Assembly (NCBI GenBank): GCA_963973455.1
Contig: CAXAZF010000005.1
Coordinates: 1 to 64,000 of the forward strand
Source: Marixanthomonas sp002364245
Lineage (GTDB): Bacteria > Bacteroidota > Bacteroidia > Flavobacteriales > Flavobacteriaceae
Length of the DNA stretch: 64,000 nucleotides
Reading direction: 5' to 3'
A program made the position numbers and the translations under genes. Positions 32,351 to 41,922 of this stretch are shown here, one piece after another. The first letter of the stretch is position 1, and each line of letters opens with the position of its first letter. The notes below the pieces were generated by a model. The model saw only the letters and a program-made list of their open reading frames with translations, had not been told where the DNA came from and made no database searches.

Positions 32351-33592
32351 TTAGTGCTTTATAAATTTTATGGTTTTAGCCGTTCCATTTACAGAAACAG
32401 TAACAACATAAGTACCGTTGGCTAAGCTTGAGGTATTTATAATTGCGGTATTTGATGTATTGGCAACTTCTTTTACTAATTTTCCTGTAAGGGAGTAAAT
32501 AGTCACATTTTCAATTGTATTATTTTTTGAAGCAATGGTCAATTCTTTTGTACTTGGGATATAAAAATGTGCAATTCCTTCGGGAGTATCTGGAGTGTTC
32601 GTATTTAGTATAACGTCTTCAAATCTCAACATAGTCCCTTGTGAACCACAGATTAAACCAGAACCATCTTCAAAAAGTTGAATTTCGTACATGGTAGCAG
32701 TACCATCGCCATCAAACACTAGATCCCAGTTAGAGCCATTATCTTGTGAAATATACACATCTTCATCAGTACCCGAAGCAAGTATTTGATCACCTATATA
32801 AGTAAGTCCATAAAAGTTGTGGTAACCAGTAGAAAATTCGTCCCAAGTTTCACCACTGTCATGAGTAGTTAATAATTGTCCATCTTCTCCAGATACAACA
32901 CCATTATTTAAATCTTTAAAAGCAACTTCAACATTAAAAAATTGTGGAGTACCGGTACGTATTACCTCCCAAGTATCTCCTCCATCTGTCGATTTACTAA
33001 TTATTTGGTTATTACCCACAGAAAACAAAGTTGTTTCATCTGCATAATCTAAAGAGATAGAACCAATATTGTTGATACCGCTGGTAACGTTCCATGTGTC
33101 CCCGCCATCATTAGTTACATACACTTCAAAACCAACGCCTACGTTAACGAATGCTGTAGCAATACCTATATTTTCGTTATAAAATTCAAGTGAAGCATAC
33201 CTATTAACATCATTTGCAATAGTGATCTCTTCCCAAGTTTCGCCTGCATCTTCGGTTTTAAAGGCACTGTAGCCCACAGCAAAACCTTTATCGTCATTGA
33301 TAAACTCAATTTTTTCAAAACCAGGAACTGTTCCAGAAGCAGGAAGAATGGTCTCCCAAGTTTCGCCTGCATCTTCGGTTTTAATAATTATCCCGTCTGA
33401 ATTTTGTGTATTTTGAGATCCTGCTGCATATGCAACAGTGTTTTGCCCGGGAGGAATACTCATGTCGAACAAAATAAAATCAGTACCAGAGTCTTTGTAT
33501 TCAAAAGTCTGTGATGTTGCGGTAAACAAAGCCCCTAAAAGAAAGAAACCGCTTAAAGCGATAATACGGGTAGTTTGTGTAAAAATTTTCAT
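32351..33592 (-). CDS. Secreted YCF48/BNR-like beta-propeller with T9SS type A sorting domain
   Basis: 413 residues: signal peptide, about six repeats built round T-x-D-x-GETW (e.g. KTEDAGETWE twice, VTNDGGDTWN, KSTDGGDTWE, TTHDSGETWD, ISQDNGSNWD), then a C-terminal sorting domain of about 75 residues with YSLTGKLVKEV and GTYVVTVSVNG and the final TIKFIKH. The last part is the type A signal for secretion by the type IX system and attachment to the cell surface. Binding partner unknown. Two of the repeats are encoded by an identical 30-bp DNA word. Confidence 0.9.
   Translation of the reverse strand: MKIFTQTTRIIALSGFFLLGALFTATSQTFEYKDSGTDFILFDMSIPPGQNTVAYAAGSQNTQNSDGIIIKTEDAGETWETILPASGTVPGFEKIEFINDDKGFAVGYSAFKTEDAGETWEEITIANDVNRYASLEFYNENIGIATAFVNVGVGFEVYVTNDGGDTWNVTSGINNIGSISLDYADETTLFSVGNNQIISKSTDGGDTWEVIRTGTPQFFNVEVAFKDLNNGVVSGEDGQLLTTHDSGETWDEFSTGYHNFYGLTYIGDQILASGTDEDVYISQDNGSNWDLVFDGDGTATMYEIQLFEDGSGLICGSQGTMLRFEDVILNTNTPDTPEGIAHFYIPSTKELTIASKNNTIENVTIYSLTGKLVKEVANTSNTAIINTSSLANGTYVVTVSVNGTAKTIKFIKH
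33231..33260. repeat. Direct 30-bp repeat, copy 1 (in the YCF48 gene)
   Basis: Identical to 33354-33383, 123 bp (41 codons) away. It encodes KTEDAGETWE within two adjacent propeller repeats. Exact identity at the DNA level suggests recent internal duplication or gene conversion. Confidence 0.85.
33354..33383. repeat. Direct 30-bp repeat, copy 2 (in the YCF48 gene)
   Basis: Second copy of the word at 33231-33260, in frame with it. Confidence 0.85.
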
Positions 33593-33713
33593 TAAGTTAA
33601 GTTTTAATATTAATATTACTGCAAAATAACCAATACTGGGAACAGAGGGTGTTAAAAAACACTTCGTTAACCGTTCATTAACCTTAACGTATTCAGAAGA
33701 TTAACTAATAAAT

Positions 33714-34025
33714 ATGCTTCAAACGATTGTTCATTACTCACTTCATTTTTTAGCACCAGGTTTATTAGCGTGGATTTTTTTCAGAAACAATTGGAAAAAA
33801 GCTTGGCTTATTATGATCGCCACGATGGTTGTCGATATAGATCACTTATTGGCAGACCCTATTTTTGCTTCCGGAAGGTGTAGTATTGGGTTTCATCCAT
33901 TGCATTCCTATTATGCTATCGGCGTTTACTTTATACTTTTATTCTTCAAAAAAACGCGGATTATTGCTGTAGGTCTGTTGTTTCATATGCTAACTGATTA
34001 TATAGATTGTTGGTGGATGAAGTGA
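33714..34025 (+). CDS. DUF6122 family membrane protein
   Basis: 103 residues, with about three hydrophobic segments. The conserved pieces are IVHYSLHFLAPGLLAW, DIDHLLADPIF, and GFHPLHSYYAI: a metal-like HxxxH/DxDH pattern characteristic of small bacterial membrane proteins related to metal-dependent hydrolases of the YdjM type. I recall it as DUF6122 in Flavobacteriaceae. Function unknown. It precedes yifB by 82 bp on the same strand. Confidence 0.8.
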   Translation: MLQTIVHYSLHFLAPGLLAWIFFRNNWKKAWLIMIATMVVDIDHLLADPIFASGRCSIGFHPLHSYYAIGVYFILLFFKKTRIIAVGLLFHMLTDYIDCWWMK

Positions 34026-34107
34026 TGTCGTCAATTCAAAAAACTATATAAATAAAAATTGCTATCTTTCCTTTTTATTCAACTCCCTATTTTAAATTCT
34101 GAAAAAT

Positions 34108-35649
34108 ATGCTTACAAAAGTATACGGGAGCGCTGTGTTTGGTGTAGAAGCCACAACCATTACCGTTGAAGTAAATACAGATAAAGGGATAGGGTACCAC
34201 TTAGTAGGTTTGCCAGATAATGCCATTAAAGAAAGCAATTATCGTATTGCTGCAGCCCTACAAAACAATGGGTTTAAGATTCCCGGAAAAAAAATAACAC
34301 TTAATATGGCGCCAGCCGATCTTCGGAAAGAGGGTTCTGCGTATGATCTTACCTTGGCGATTGGGATATTGGTATCTACTGGGCAGATTAAAGAAAACCA
34401 TCCACTTTCAGAATATATAATAATGGGGGAGCTATCTCTTGATGGAAGCTTACAACCCATTCGTGGGGCTTTACCTATTGCCATAAAAGCTAAAGAAGAA
34501 GGGTTTAAAGGATTTATTTTGCCTAAGCAAAACGCCAAAGAAGCTGCCATTGTTAATGGATTAGAAGTTTATGGAGTAGAAACAATTAAAGAAGTAATCG
34601 ACTTTTTCAATGCTGAAATTCCATTAGAACAAACCATTGTCGATATGGAAGCCGAATTTTATGAACACCTCGAAAATCCCGAATTCGATTTCAGTGATGT
34701 AAAAGGACAAGAAAGTATTAAACGTTGTATGGAAATTGCAGCAGCTGGAGGTCATAATATTATATTAATAGGTCCGCCCGGTTCTGGAAAAACGATGCTT
34801 GCTAAACGCCTGCCTAGTATTTTACCACCATTGACGATAAACGAAGCTCTAGAAACAACAAAAATTCATAGTGTTGCGGGACGAACAAAAGAAAAAGGTG
34901 GGATAATGACTTCCCGGCCTTTTAGGAGCCCACATCACACAATTAGCGATGTCGCGTTGGTAGGAGGCGGTCAATACCCACAACCGGGTGAAATTTCATT
35001 AGCACATAATGGGGTATTGTTTTTAGATGAATTACCTGAATTTAAAAGAAGCGTACTAGAAGTAATGCGCCAACCTCTGGAAGATCGAGATGTTACTATA
35101 TCGAGAGCAAGGTTTACGGTCACATACCCGTCTAGTTTTATGTTGGTAGCAAGTATGAACCCCAGTCCTAGTGGATATTTTAACGATCCCGATGCACCGG
35201 TAACATCTTCGCCTGCTGAAATGCAACGATACTTAAGCAAGATTTCTGGTCCTTTGTTGGACCGAATTGATATACATATTGAAGTAACCCCAGTTCCATT
35301 TGACAAATTGAGCGAAGACCGAAAAGGGGAATCGAGCATCATCATACGTGAACGAGTTACACAAGCAAGAAAATTACAATCTAAACGGTTTGAAACGTTT
35401 AAAAATACACACTACAACGCTCAAATGGGAGTAAAACAAATACGAGAGTTTTGTAGGTTGGATGAAGCTTCATTACAATTATTAAAAACCGCAATGGAAC
35501 GACTCAATCTTTCAGCTCGTGCTTATGACCGTATTTTAAAGGTATCTAGAACGATTGCAGATTTAGATAACTCAGAAAGCATAACAGGAAATCATATTTC
35601 CGAAGCTATTCAATATCGAAGCTTGGATCGAGATGGGTGGTTTGGTTGA
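34108..35649 (+). CDS. yifB: YifB/ComM family Mg-chelatase-like AAA+ ATPase
   Basis: 513 residues. N-terminal ComM/Lon-like domain (about 1-170; VYGSAVFGVEA, GLPDNAIKES, LNMAPADLRKEG) and a Mg-chelatase AAA+ module with Walker A GPPGSGKTM and Walker B HNGVLFLDELPEF, followed by sensor and helical lid regions. A C-terminal domain holds LNLSARAYDRILKVSRTIADL. ComM/YifB helicases help branch migration during integration of DNA in natural transformation, though the gene is also common in non-competent bacteria. Confidence 0.95.
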   Translation: MLTKVYGSAVFGVEATTITVEVNTDKGIGYHLVGLPDNAIKESNYRIAAALQNNGFKIPGKKITLNMAPADLRKEGSAYDLTLAIGILVSTGQIKENHPLSEYIIMGELSLDGSLQPIRGALPIAIKAKEEGFKGFILPKQNAKEAAIVNGLEVYGVETIKEVIDFFNAEIPLEQTIVDMEAEFYEHLENPEFDFSDVKGQESIKRCMEIAAAGGHNIILIGPPGSGKTMLAKRLPSILPPLTINEALETTKIHSVAGRTKEKGGIMTSRPFRSPHHTISDVALVGGGQYPQPGEISLAHNGVLFLDELPEFKRSVLEVMRQPLEDRDVTISRARFTVTYPSSFMLVASMNPSPSGYFNDPDAPVTSSPAEMQRYLSKISGPLLDRIDIHIEVTPVPFDKLSEDRKGESSIIIRERVTQARKLQSKRFETFKNTHYNAQMGVKQIREFCRLDEASLQLLKTAMERLNLSARAYDRILKVSRTIADLDNSESITGNHISEAIQYRSLDRDGWFG

Positions 35650-35807
35650 TTAATTATTAAGTTTTCGTAATTAAGTAATTTTACTTTTTTTAAATATTGA
35701 TTCTAGTATTTAGATAAATAGGGCTGTGGTAAATCTATTTTAACAATTTATTAAGATTTCGACCAAACTGCAATTGTATCTTTAACGCTTCATTAAACCA
35801 AAAAAAT

Positions 35808-38678
35808 ATGTTTTTAAAAAATTCCCTTAAAACCTCATTAGTAGCTCTATTGCTACTAACTTTTGTTTTTACTTCCTGTAAAAATGAAGAAACAGAAACA
35901 AAAGAAGAAAGTGCTTCTCTTTCTGTCGATTTTGAAAAGTACGAACTAGAAAACGGTCTAGATGTCGTATTACATCAAGATAAAAGCGACCCTATTATTT
36001 CGGTTGCCATTCAATATGGTGTAGGCTCTAACCGTGAAAAGACCGGACGTACTGGTTTTGCTCACCTATTTGAGCATATGTTATTTCAAGAATCTGAAAA
36101 TGTTCCACAAGATCAGTTTTTCAAAAAAATACAAGATGCCGGTGGAACCTTAAATGGTGGTACTTGGAAAGATGGAACTATTTATTACGAAGTAGTGCCT
36201 AAAAATGCTATGGAAATGGTAATGTGGTTAGAGAGTGACCGTATGGGTTACTTAATTAACACAGTAACCGAGTCTGCTTTTTACAACCAACAAGAAGTGG
36301 TTCAAAACGAAAAAAGACAACGTGTAGATAACAACCCTTACGGGCATACAGGTTGGGTAATCGATAAAAACATTTATCCAGAAGGGCACCCATACAATTG
36401 GCAAGTTATTGGAGAATTGAAAGATCTTCAAAATGCTACAGTAGAAGATGTTCGCGAATTTTATGACCGTTTTTATGGCCCTAACAATGCGACATTGGTT
36501 TTAGCAGGTGATTTTGAAACAGCTGAAGCTAAAGAAATGATTGAAAAATATTTTGGTGAAATCAAAAAACGCCAAGAAGTTGAAAAAATGGAACCAAAGC
36601 CAGTTACCATTGCTGAAACAAAACGCTTGTACCACGAAGATAACTTTGCTAATGCGCCACAATTAAATATGGTGTGGCCAACAGTACAGCATTACACTGA
36701 AGATGCTTACGCGTTAGATTTTTTAGCTGAAATATTATCAGATGGAAAAAAAGCGCCTTTATATAAAGTGCTGGTAAAAGAAAAAGATCTGACATCCAGA
36801 ACTACCGCTTACAATAATTCACAGGAATTGGCTGGGGAATTTCATATAATCATTACAGCTAACAACGGTGTAGATTTGAATGATGTAGAAGCTGGAATTA
36901 ACGAAGCAATGACCCTTTTTGAAACAGAAGGAGTAACAGATCGCGATATTGAACGCATTAAAGCTGGATTGGAAACCGATTTTTATAATGGCATTAGCAG
37001 TGTGTTAGGAAAATCATTCCAATTAGCACGTTACAATACCTTTACTGGTAACCCTGGTTTTATTGAAGATGATATCGAAAACATCAAGAAAGTTACTAAG
37101 GAAGATGTGATGCGTGTATACAACGAATACATAAAAGACAAGCCATTTGTGCTAACGAGTTTCGTGCCAAAAGGACAAATGGACCTGATCGCTGAAAATT
37201 CTGAAAAAGCACCAGTTGTAGAAGAGGAGATTAAAGAGAATGTAGCGAAGAAGGTTGAAGATTCAAATGAAGAAATTGCTAAAACACCTTCAAACTTTGA
37301 TCGTTCGGTACAGCCAGAGCAAGGCCCAGCACCAGAGTTGAGTATTCCTGAAACATGGACAGCTGAACTGGAAAACGGATTAGAAGTTTATGGGATTGAG
37401 CAAAATGAAATCCCAACGGTTAACTTCAGTTTAGTGATTGAAGGTGGACATTTAATGGATGATAAAGACAAAAATGGTGTTGCAAACCTTATGACAGATA
37501 TTTTAATGGAAGGGACGCAAAACAAAACCCCAGAAGAGCTTGAAGAAGCAATCGATCTGTTGGGGGCTTCTATTAATATGTACACAACAAATGAATCTAT
37601 TGTAATACGCGGAAATACCTTAACACGTAACTTTGATAAAACAATGGATTTAGTTGAAGAAATTTTATTGGAACCACGTTGGGATGAAGAAGAATTAGGT
37701 CGTATTAAAACCAAAACAATTAATCAAATAAAGCGTAGTGCAGCTAATCCAAATAGAGTAGCTAGTAACGTTTATGATAAACTATTGTATGGCGAAGATC
37801 ACATTTTCAGTCTTCCAACTAGCGGAACAGAAGAATCTGTAGAAGCAATAGAAATGTCAGATTTAAAATCGTTCTATAACAATAATTTCTCGCCATCAAT
37901 TAGTAGTTTCCACGTAGTAGGTAAAATAGATAAAGACGAAACTTTAAAGCAATTAAATAGCTTAGAAGAACGTTGGGCAGCCAAGGAAGTCACCATTCCA
38001 GAATATCCAATGCCAGAGGAGCGTGATAAAGCTTCCTTGTATTTTGTAGATATACCAAAAGCTAAGCAATCGGTTATCAATATTGGTTATATCGCTTTGC
38101 CACGTACCGATGAAGATTTCTATCCTGCTGAGGTGATGAACTATAAGTTAGGTGGTTCTTTCAGCGGAAATGTAAACCTTATTCTTCGTGAAGAAAAAGG
38201 ATACACATACGGAGCACGTACAGGTTTTAGCGGAAGTAAAATACCAGGAAAATTTACGGCTTCATCAAGTGTTCGAACTAATACAACGGGAGAGTCTGTA
38301 CAGATATTCAAAGATCAAATTGCTAACTACAAAGAAGGTATCAGCAAAGAAGACTTAGATTTCACTAAAAATGCAATGATAAAATCGAACGCACGTCGTT
38401 TTGAAACGCAGTTCTCTTTATTGGGAATGCTTCAAGAAATGAGCAGTTACGATCTTCCTGCAAACTATATTGAAAAAGAAGAGTCGATTGTTAAAAACAT
38501 GACACTTGAGCAACATAAAGAATTGGCAAACAAATACCTAGATGAGTCTAAAATGGCTTATTTGGTTGTTGGTGATGCTGAAACACAGTTCACTCAATTT
38601 AAAGATATGGATTTTGATGAAGTAAAATTAATCAACAAAGAAGGTGAAGAAGTAAAACTGGAAGACGTTAAAATGTAA
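35808..38678 (+). CDS. M16 family zinc metallopeptidase, two-domain lipoprotein
   Basis: 956 residues. Lipoprotein signal with LTFVFTSC (Cys 24). The N-terminal M16 half has the inverted zinc motif HLFEH (His86, Glu89, His90) and a downstream Glu in the NEKRQ helix (VVQNEKRQR). The second half, from about residue 520 (AELENGLEVYGIEQNEIPTV), is the inactive M16 partner domain that closes the chamber, with GYTYGARTGF for substrate binding. The pair degrades peptides in the periplasm or at the inner face of the outer membrane. It ends in a clear terminator. Confidence 0.95.
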   Translation: MFLKNSLKTSLVALLLLTFVFTSCKNEETETKEESASLSVDFEKYELENGLDVVLHQDKSDPIISVAIQYGVGSNREKTGRTGFAHLFEHMLFQESENVPQDQFFKKIQDAGGTLNGGTWKDGTIYYEVVPKNAMEMVMWLESDRMGYLINTVTESAFYNQQEVVQNEKRQRVDNNPYGHTGWVIDKNIYPEGHPYNWQVIGELKDLQNATVEDVREFYDRFYGPNNATLVLAGDFETAEAKEMIEKYFGEIKKRQEVEKMEPKPVTIAETKRLYHEDNFANAPQLNMVWPTVQHYTEDAYALDFLAEILSDGKKAPLYKVLVKEKDLTSRTTAYNNSQELAGEFHIIITANNGVDLNDVEAGINEAMTLFETEGVTDRDIERIKAGLETDFYNGISSVLGKSFQLARYNTFTGNPGFIEDDIENIKKVTKEDVMRVYNEYIKDKPFVLTSFVPKGQMDLIAENSEKAPVVEEEIKENVAKKVEDSNEEIAKTPSNFDRSVQPEQGPAPELSIPETWTAELENGLEVYGIEQNEIPTVNFSLVIEGGHLMDDKDKNGVANLMTDILMEGTQNKTPEELEEAIDLLGASINMYTTNESIVIRGNTLTRNFDKTMDLVEEILLEPRWDEEELGRIKTKTINQIKRSAANPNRVASNVYDKLLYGEDHIFSLPTSGTEESVEAIEMSDLKSFYNNNFSPSISSFHVVGKIDKDETLKQLNSLEERWAAKEVTIPEYPMPEERDKASLYFVDIPKAKQSVINIGYIALPRTDEDFYPAEVMNYKLGGSFSGNVNLILREEKGYTYGARTGFSGSKIPGKFTASSSVRTNTTGESVQIFKDQIANYKEGISKEDLDFTKNAMIKSNARRFETQFSLLGMLQEMSSYDLPANYIEKEESIVKNMTLEQHKELANKYLDESKMAYLVVGDAETQFTQFKDMDFDEVKLINKEGEEVKLEDVKM

Positions 38679-38699
38679 TTCAGAATTCACTTAAATATT

Positions 38700-38729
38700 A
38701 AAGGGATGCCAATCGGTATCCCTTTTTTT
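38700..38729 (+). terminator. Rho-independent terminator of the M16 peptidase gene
   Basis: AAAGGGATGCC pairs with GGTATCCCTTT (one G-T wobble) round a 4-base loop and is followed by T4. Confidence 0.92.
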
Positions 38730-38805
38730 GTTTCTGAAACTTAAATGGAAACTATATTTAATATCTTTAAGATTTTAATAGAAATTGTTTCTGAAATATC
38801 CTACT

Positions 38806-39936
38806 ATGAAAAATGTCCTTTCCTTGCTCTTTTTGCTTTCTATACTTGTAAGCTGTAATTCTTCTAAAGAAGAGAAGAAAATTGAAACTAAAGAAAAAAC
38901 ACAAACTGAAATGGCAGTTAAGCAATATCAAGCACCCGTATTTTCGATAGAAGAAGCCAATAAATTAATAGAACTTCCTTTGCATTGTGTAGAGACCGAA
39001 TATCCTAATAAATTAGGGCAAACGATAGGTAGTGATGAAGATTTACAATCACCAGAAGCGTTGCACCCAATATTTTATGGGTGTTTTGACTGGCATAGTG
39101 CCGTTCATGGCTATTGGTCAATGGTGACATTGGTAAAACAGTTTCCAGATATGGAAAAGGCAGATAAGGTTAAAGAAATACTTCAGAAAAACATCACACC
39201 TAAAAATGTTTCAAAAGAATTAGAATATTTTCAAAAAGACATCAATAAAAGCTACGAACGCACCTACGGCTGGGCGTGGTTGTTAAAACTTTCCGAAGCA
39301 TTATACACTTGGGAAGATCCAATGGGAAAACAATTGGCCCAAAATTTACAACCGTTAGTAGATGATATTGTTTCAAAATATGAAGAGTTTTTACCCAAAT
39401 TAGTATATCCCATACGGGTGGGAGAACACACCAACACAGCATTTGGGTTGACCTTTGCATGGGACTATGCAAACACGACTAACGATACAGAATTAAAAAA
39501 CTTAATTGAGCGACGAGCCAAAGAATTTTACTTAAAAGATGAAAACTGCCCGATTACTTGGGAACCTAGCGGATACGATTTTTTATCACCTTGTTTAGAA
39601 GAGGTGGATATTATGCGTCGCGTACTTCCCAAAAAAGAATTTACAGATTGGCTAGATTCTTTTTTACCAGCTTTAGAAAATAAAAATTACCAACTTGAAC
39701 CTGGTAAAGTAGGCGATAGGAGTGATGGGAAGTTGGTTCATCTGGATGGGCTTAATTTTAGCCGAGCTTGGGTGTTGTATGGTTTGGCAAATCAATATCC
39801 AGAATATGACCATCTAAAAAATGTGGCAAATCAACATATTTCATATTCATATCCCAATTTAGTAGGTGACACCTACGAAGGCGGTCATTGGTTGGCGAGT
39901 TTTGCTATTTACACACTTGAACAAAACCAAAAATAA
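38806..39936 (+). CDS. DUF2891 family lipoprotein
   Basis: 376 residues from the ATG at 38806 (MKNVLSLLFLLSILVSC; lipobox Cys). A TTG 21 bp upstream is in frame but would spoil the signal. The mature part is an alpha/alpha-barrel-like protein of the DUF2891 family: HPIFYGCFDWHSAVHGYW near residue 90, RTYGWAWLLKL, then AFGLTFAWDYA and SGYDFLSPCLEE. The W/H-rich clefts look like a sugar- or cyclic-substrate-binding site, but no activity is known. It precedes the transporter by 2 bp and belongs to the pxp operon, so it may process an oxoproline- or peptide-related substrate. Confidence 0.85.
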   Translation: MKNVLSLLFLLSILVSCNSSKEEKKIETKEKTQTEMAVKQYQAPVFSIEEANKLIELPLHCVETEYPNKLGQTIGSDEDLQSPEALHPIFYGCFDWHSAVHGYWSMVTLVKQFPDMEKADKVKEILQKNITPKNVSKELEYFQKDINKSYERTYGWAWLLKLSEALYTWEDPMGKQLAQNLQPLVDDIVSKYEEFLPKLVYPIRVGEHTNTAFGLTFAWDYANTTNDTELKNLIERRAKEFYLKDENCPITWEPSGYDFLSPCLEEVDIMRRVLPKKEFTDWLDSFLPALENKNYQLEPGKVGDRSDGKLVHLDGLNFSRAWVLYGLANQYPEYDHLKNVANQHISYSYPNLVGDTYEGGHWLASFAIYTLEQNQK

Positions 39937-39938
39937 AG

Positions 39939-41162
39939 GTGAAAAATATATTTAAAAATATTGGTCCGGGTGCCTTAATTGCAGCGGCATTTATAGGACC
40001 GGGCACGGTTACCGTCTGTGTTTTAACCGGAGTTGAATTTGGTTTTACATTGTTATGGGCGATGGTTTTATCAATCATTGCCACAATTGTATTGCAAGAA
40101 ATGGCCATTCGGTTAGGGCTGGTGTACGGAAAAGGTTTAGCGGAAGCAGTAAGAAGCGAAATACCTTCTAAAACAATACGAATCATAGCCATACTACTTA
40201 TCCTTTCAGCAATATTAATAGGAAATGCTGCCTATGAAGCCGGAAATATTAGCGGAGGAATGTTAGGTCTAGAAACCATTTTTACGAAATCTACTATTTT
40301 AATAGGCGACCTACAGCTCAATTACTTAAGTATGATAATAGGAGGAATAGCATTTGCCTTGCTCTATATTGGAAACTATAAAGTAATTGAACGAAGCCTT
40401 GTGGCATTAGTAATTTTAATGAGTGTTTCATTTTTAGTTACCGCTATTGTAACCAACCCCAATTGGCTTGAAGTTTTAAAGGGTATGTTTGTGCCCTCAA
40501 TTCCTGAAGAAGGCATACTGGCTATTATTGCTTTAGTAGGAACGACAGTAGTACCTTATAATCTGTTTTTACATGCTTCATTGGTAAAAGAGAAATGGAA
40601 CGGAAAAAAAGATTTAAAAGCAGCCAAAACAGATCTATATCTATCAATTATTTTAGGTGGGTTAGTGTCTATTGCAATCATTGTTTGTGCGGCATCGATT
40701 AAAAGTTCAGAAATTAGTAATGCAGCCGATTTGGCAAAAAGTATAGAACCACTCTTTGGTAGCTTTGCAAAATATTTTTTAAGTATTGGGTTGTTTGCCG
40801 CTGGAATTTCATCAGCAATCACAGCACCATTAGCAGCTGCGTATGTAGCCAGAGGTTGTTTTGATTGGGATTTGAGTTTAAAATCTAATAAATTTAGAGC
40901 AGTGTGGATACTTGTATTGTTAACGGGTGTTATATTCTCTTCCGTAGGATTTAAACCCATTGAAGTTATTCAATTTGCACAAGTAGCTAATGGAATTTTA
41001 CTGCCCGTAATTGCTGGTTTTTTAGTGTGGGTGGTTAATAAAGAATCGGTTTTAGGGGCTTATAAAAACAATAAAGTTCAAAACATCATAGGAATCATCA
41101 TCGTACTCATTGCACTTATTTTAGGCCTTAGAAGCCTTTCAAAAGTATTTTTTGATGTTTAA
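39939..41162 (+). CDS. Nramp-fold transporter lacking the metal-binding residues, pxp-linked
   Basis: 407 residues, about 11 transmembrane helices, Nramp family by overall pattern. GTG start, no alternative. In true metal Nramps helix 1 has DPGN and helix 6 has M-P-H; here these are G20-P-G-T23 and V205-P-Y-N208, so Asp, Asn and Met ligands are all missing. Its place directly before pxpA, together with Bacillus subtilis ycsG beside pxpA (ycsF) and kipI/kipA, suggests transport of 5-oxoproline or a related organic substrate instead of Mn/Fe. It should not be called MntH. Confidence 0.85.
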   Translation: MKNIFKNIGPGALIAAAFIGPGTVTVCVLTGVEFGFTLLWAMVLSIIATIVLQEMAIRLGLVYGKGLAEAVRSEIPSKTIRIIAILLILSAILIGNAAYEAGNISGGMLGLETIFTKSTILIGDLQLNYLSMIIGGIAFALLYIGNYKVIERSLVALVILMSVSFLVTAIVTNPNWLEVLKGMFVPSIPEEGILAIIALVGTTVVPYNLFLHASLVKEKWNGKKDLKAAKTDLYLSIILGGLVSIAIIVCAASIKSSEISNAADLAKSIEPLFGSFAKYFLSIGLFAAGISSAITAPLAAAYVARGCFDWDLSLKSNKFRAVWILVLLTGVIFSSVGFKPIEVIQFAQVANGILLPVIAGFLVWVVNKESVLGAYKNNKVQNIIGIIIVLIALILGLRSLSKVFFDV

Positions 41163-41175
41163 AAGAAACTAAAAC

Positions 41176-41922
41176 ATGAAAAATGAAGCCAAACATATTG
41201 ATATTAATGCAGACCTAGGAGAGGGTAGTGGTTTTGACGAAGCTATCATGCCGTTGATAGCTTCATGTAGCATTGCCTGTGGCGGACATTATGGGACAGA
41301 CGAAACAATGCGGACTGCCATTCGATTGGCTAAGAAAAACAAGGTGAAAATTGGCGCACACCCTTCTTTTCCAGATAAAGATAACTTTGGAAGGAAAATC
41401 ATAACGATGACCAAAAAAGAGCTTACAACAACCGTATTTAATCAGTTATTACACTTTTTTGCAGTATGTGAAACCGAAGAAGCTGACGTAAACCATATAA
41501 AACTGCACGGAGCATTGTACAATTACGCAGCCAAAGATGCACCAACGGCCGATGCGGTGGTAGAAGCAATTATCAATACAAAAGTACGACCTAAACTATA
41601 TGTGCAATACAATTCTGTTTTACACCGTAAAGCTGAAAACTTATTGCCTCTAGAGTTTGAGGCTTTTATAGATAGACGTTATAACGATGACCTTTCTTTA
41701 GTTTCCCGAAGTGAAGAAGGAGCACTAATAGAAAATCCTGAAACCGCTTGGAAACAACTTTTTAAAATGGCTTCAGAAAATGCTATAGAAACTGTTGCTG
41801 GAACTGTAAAACCAATAAGGTCTTCAACATATTGTATTCACAGTGATAATAAACATTCGGTAGAAATACTTCAGTATATTCATAACCAAATGAAACAGCA
41901 TGAACTAACATTAGACAGATGA
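41176..41922 (+). CDS. pxpA: 5-oxoprolinase subunit A (LamB/YcsF family)
   Basis: 248 residues. PxpA, with PxpBC, converts 5-oxo-L-proline to glutamate using ATP, disposing of the lactam that forms spontaneously from glutamine and glutamate. The N-terminal signature is INADLGEGSGFDEAIMPLI, followed by IACGGHYGTDETM, KIGAHPSFPD and VNHIKLHGALYNYA. Order pxpA-pxpB-pxpC with 4- and 8-bp overlaps makes a tight unit behind the Nramp-like transporter and the DUF2891 gene. Confidence 0.95.
   Translation: MKNEAKHIDINADLGEGSGFDEAIMPLIASCSIACGGHYGTDETMRTAIRLAKKNKVKIGAHPSFPDKDNFGRKIITMTKKELTTTVFNQLLHFFAVCETEEADVNHIKLHGALYNYAAKDAPTADAVVEAIINTKVRPKLYVQYNSVLHRKAENLLPLEFEAFIDRRYNDDLSLVSRSEEGALIENPETAWKQLFKMASENAIETVAGTVKPIRSSTYCIHSDNKHSVEILQYIHNQMKQHELTLDR

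Noticed and set aside
34239..35345. Minus-strand frames inside yifB
   Set aside because: They lie wholly within a well-conserved AAA+ gene and have no protein-like features.
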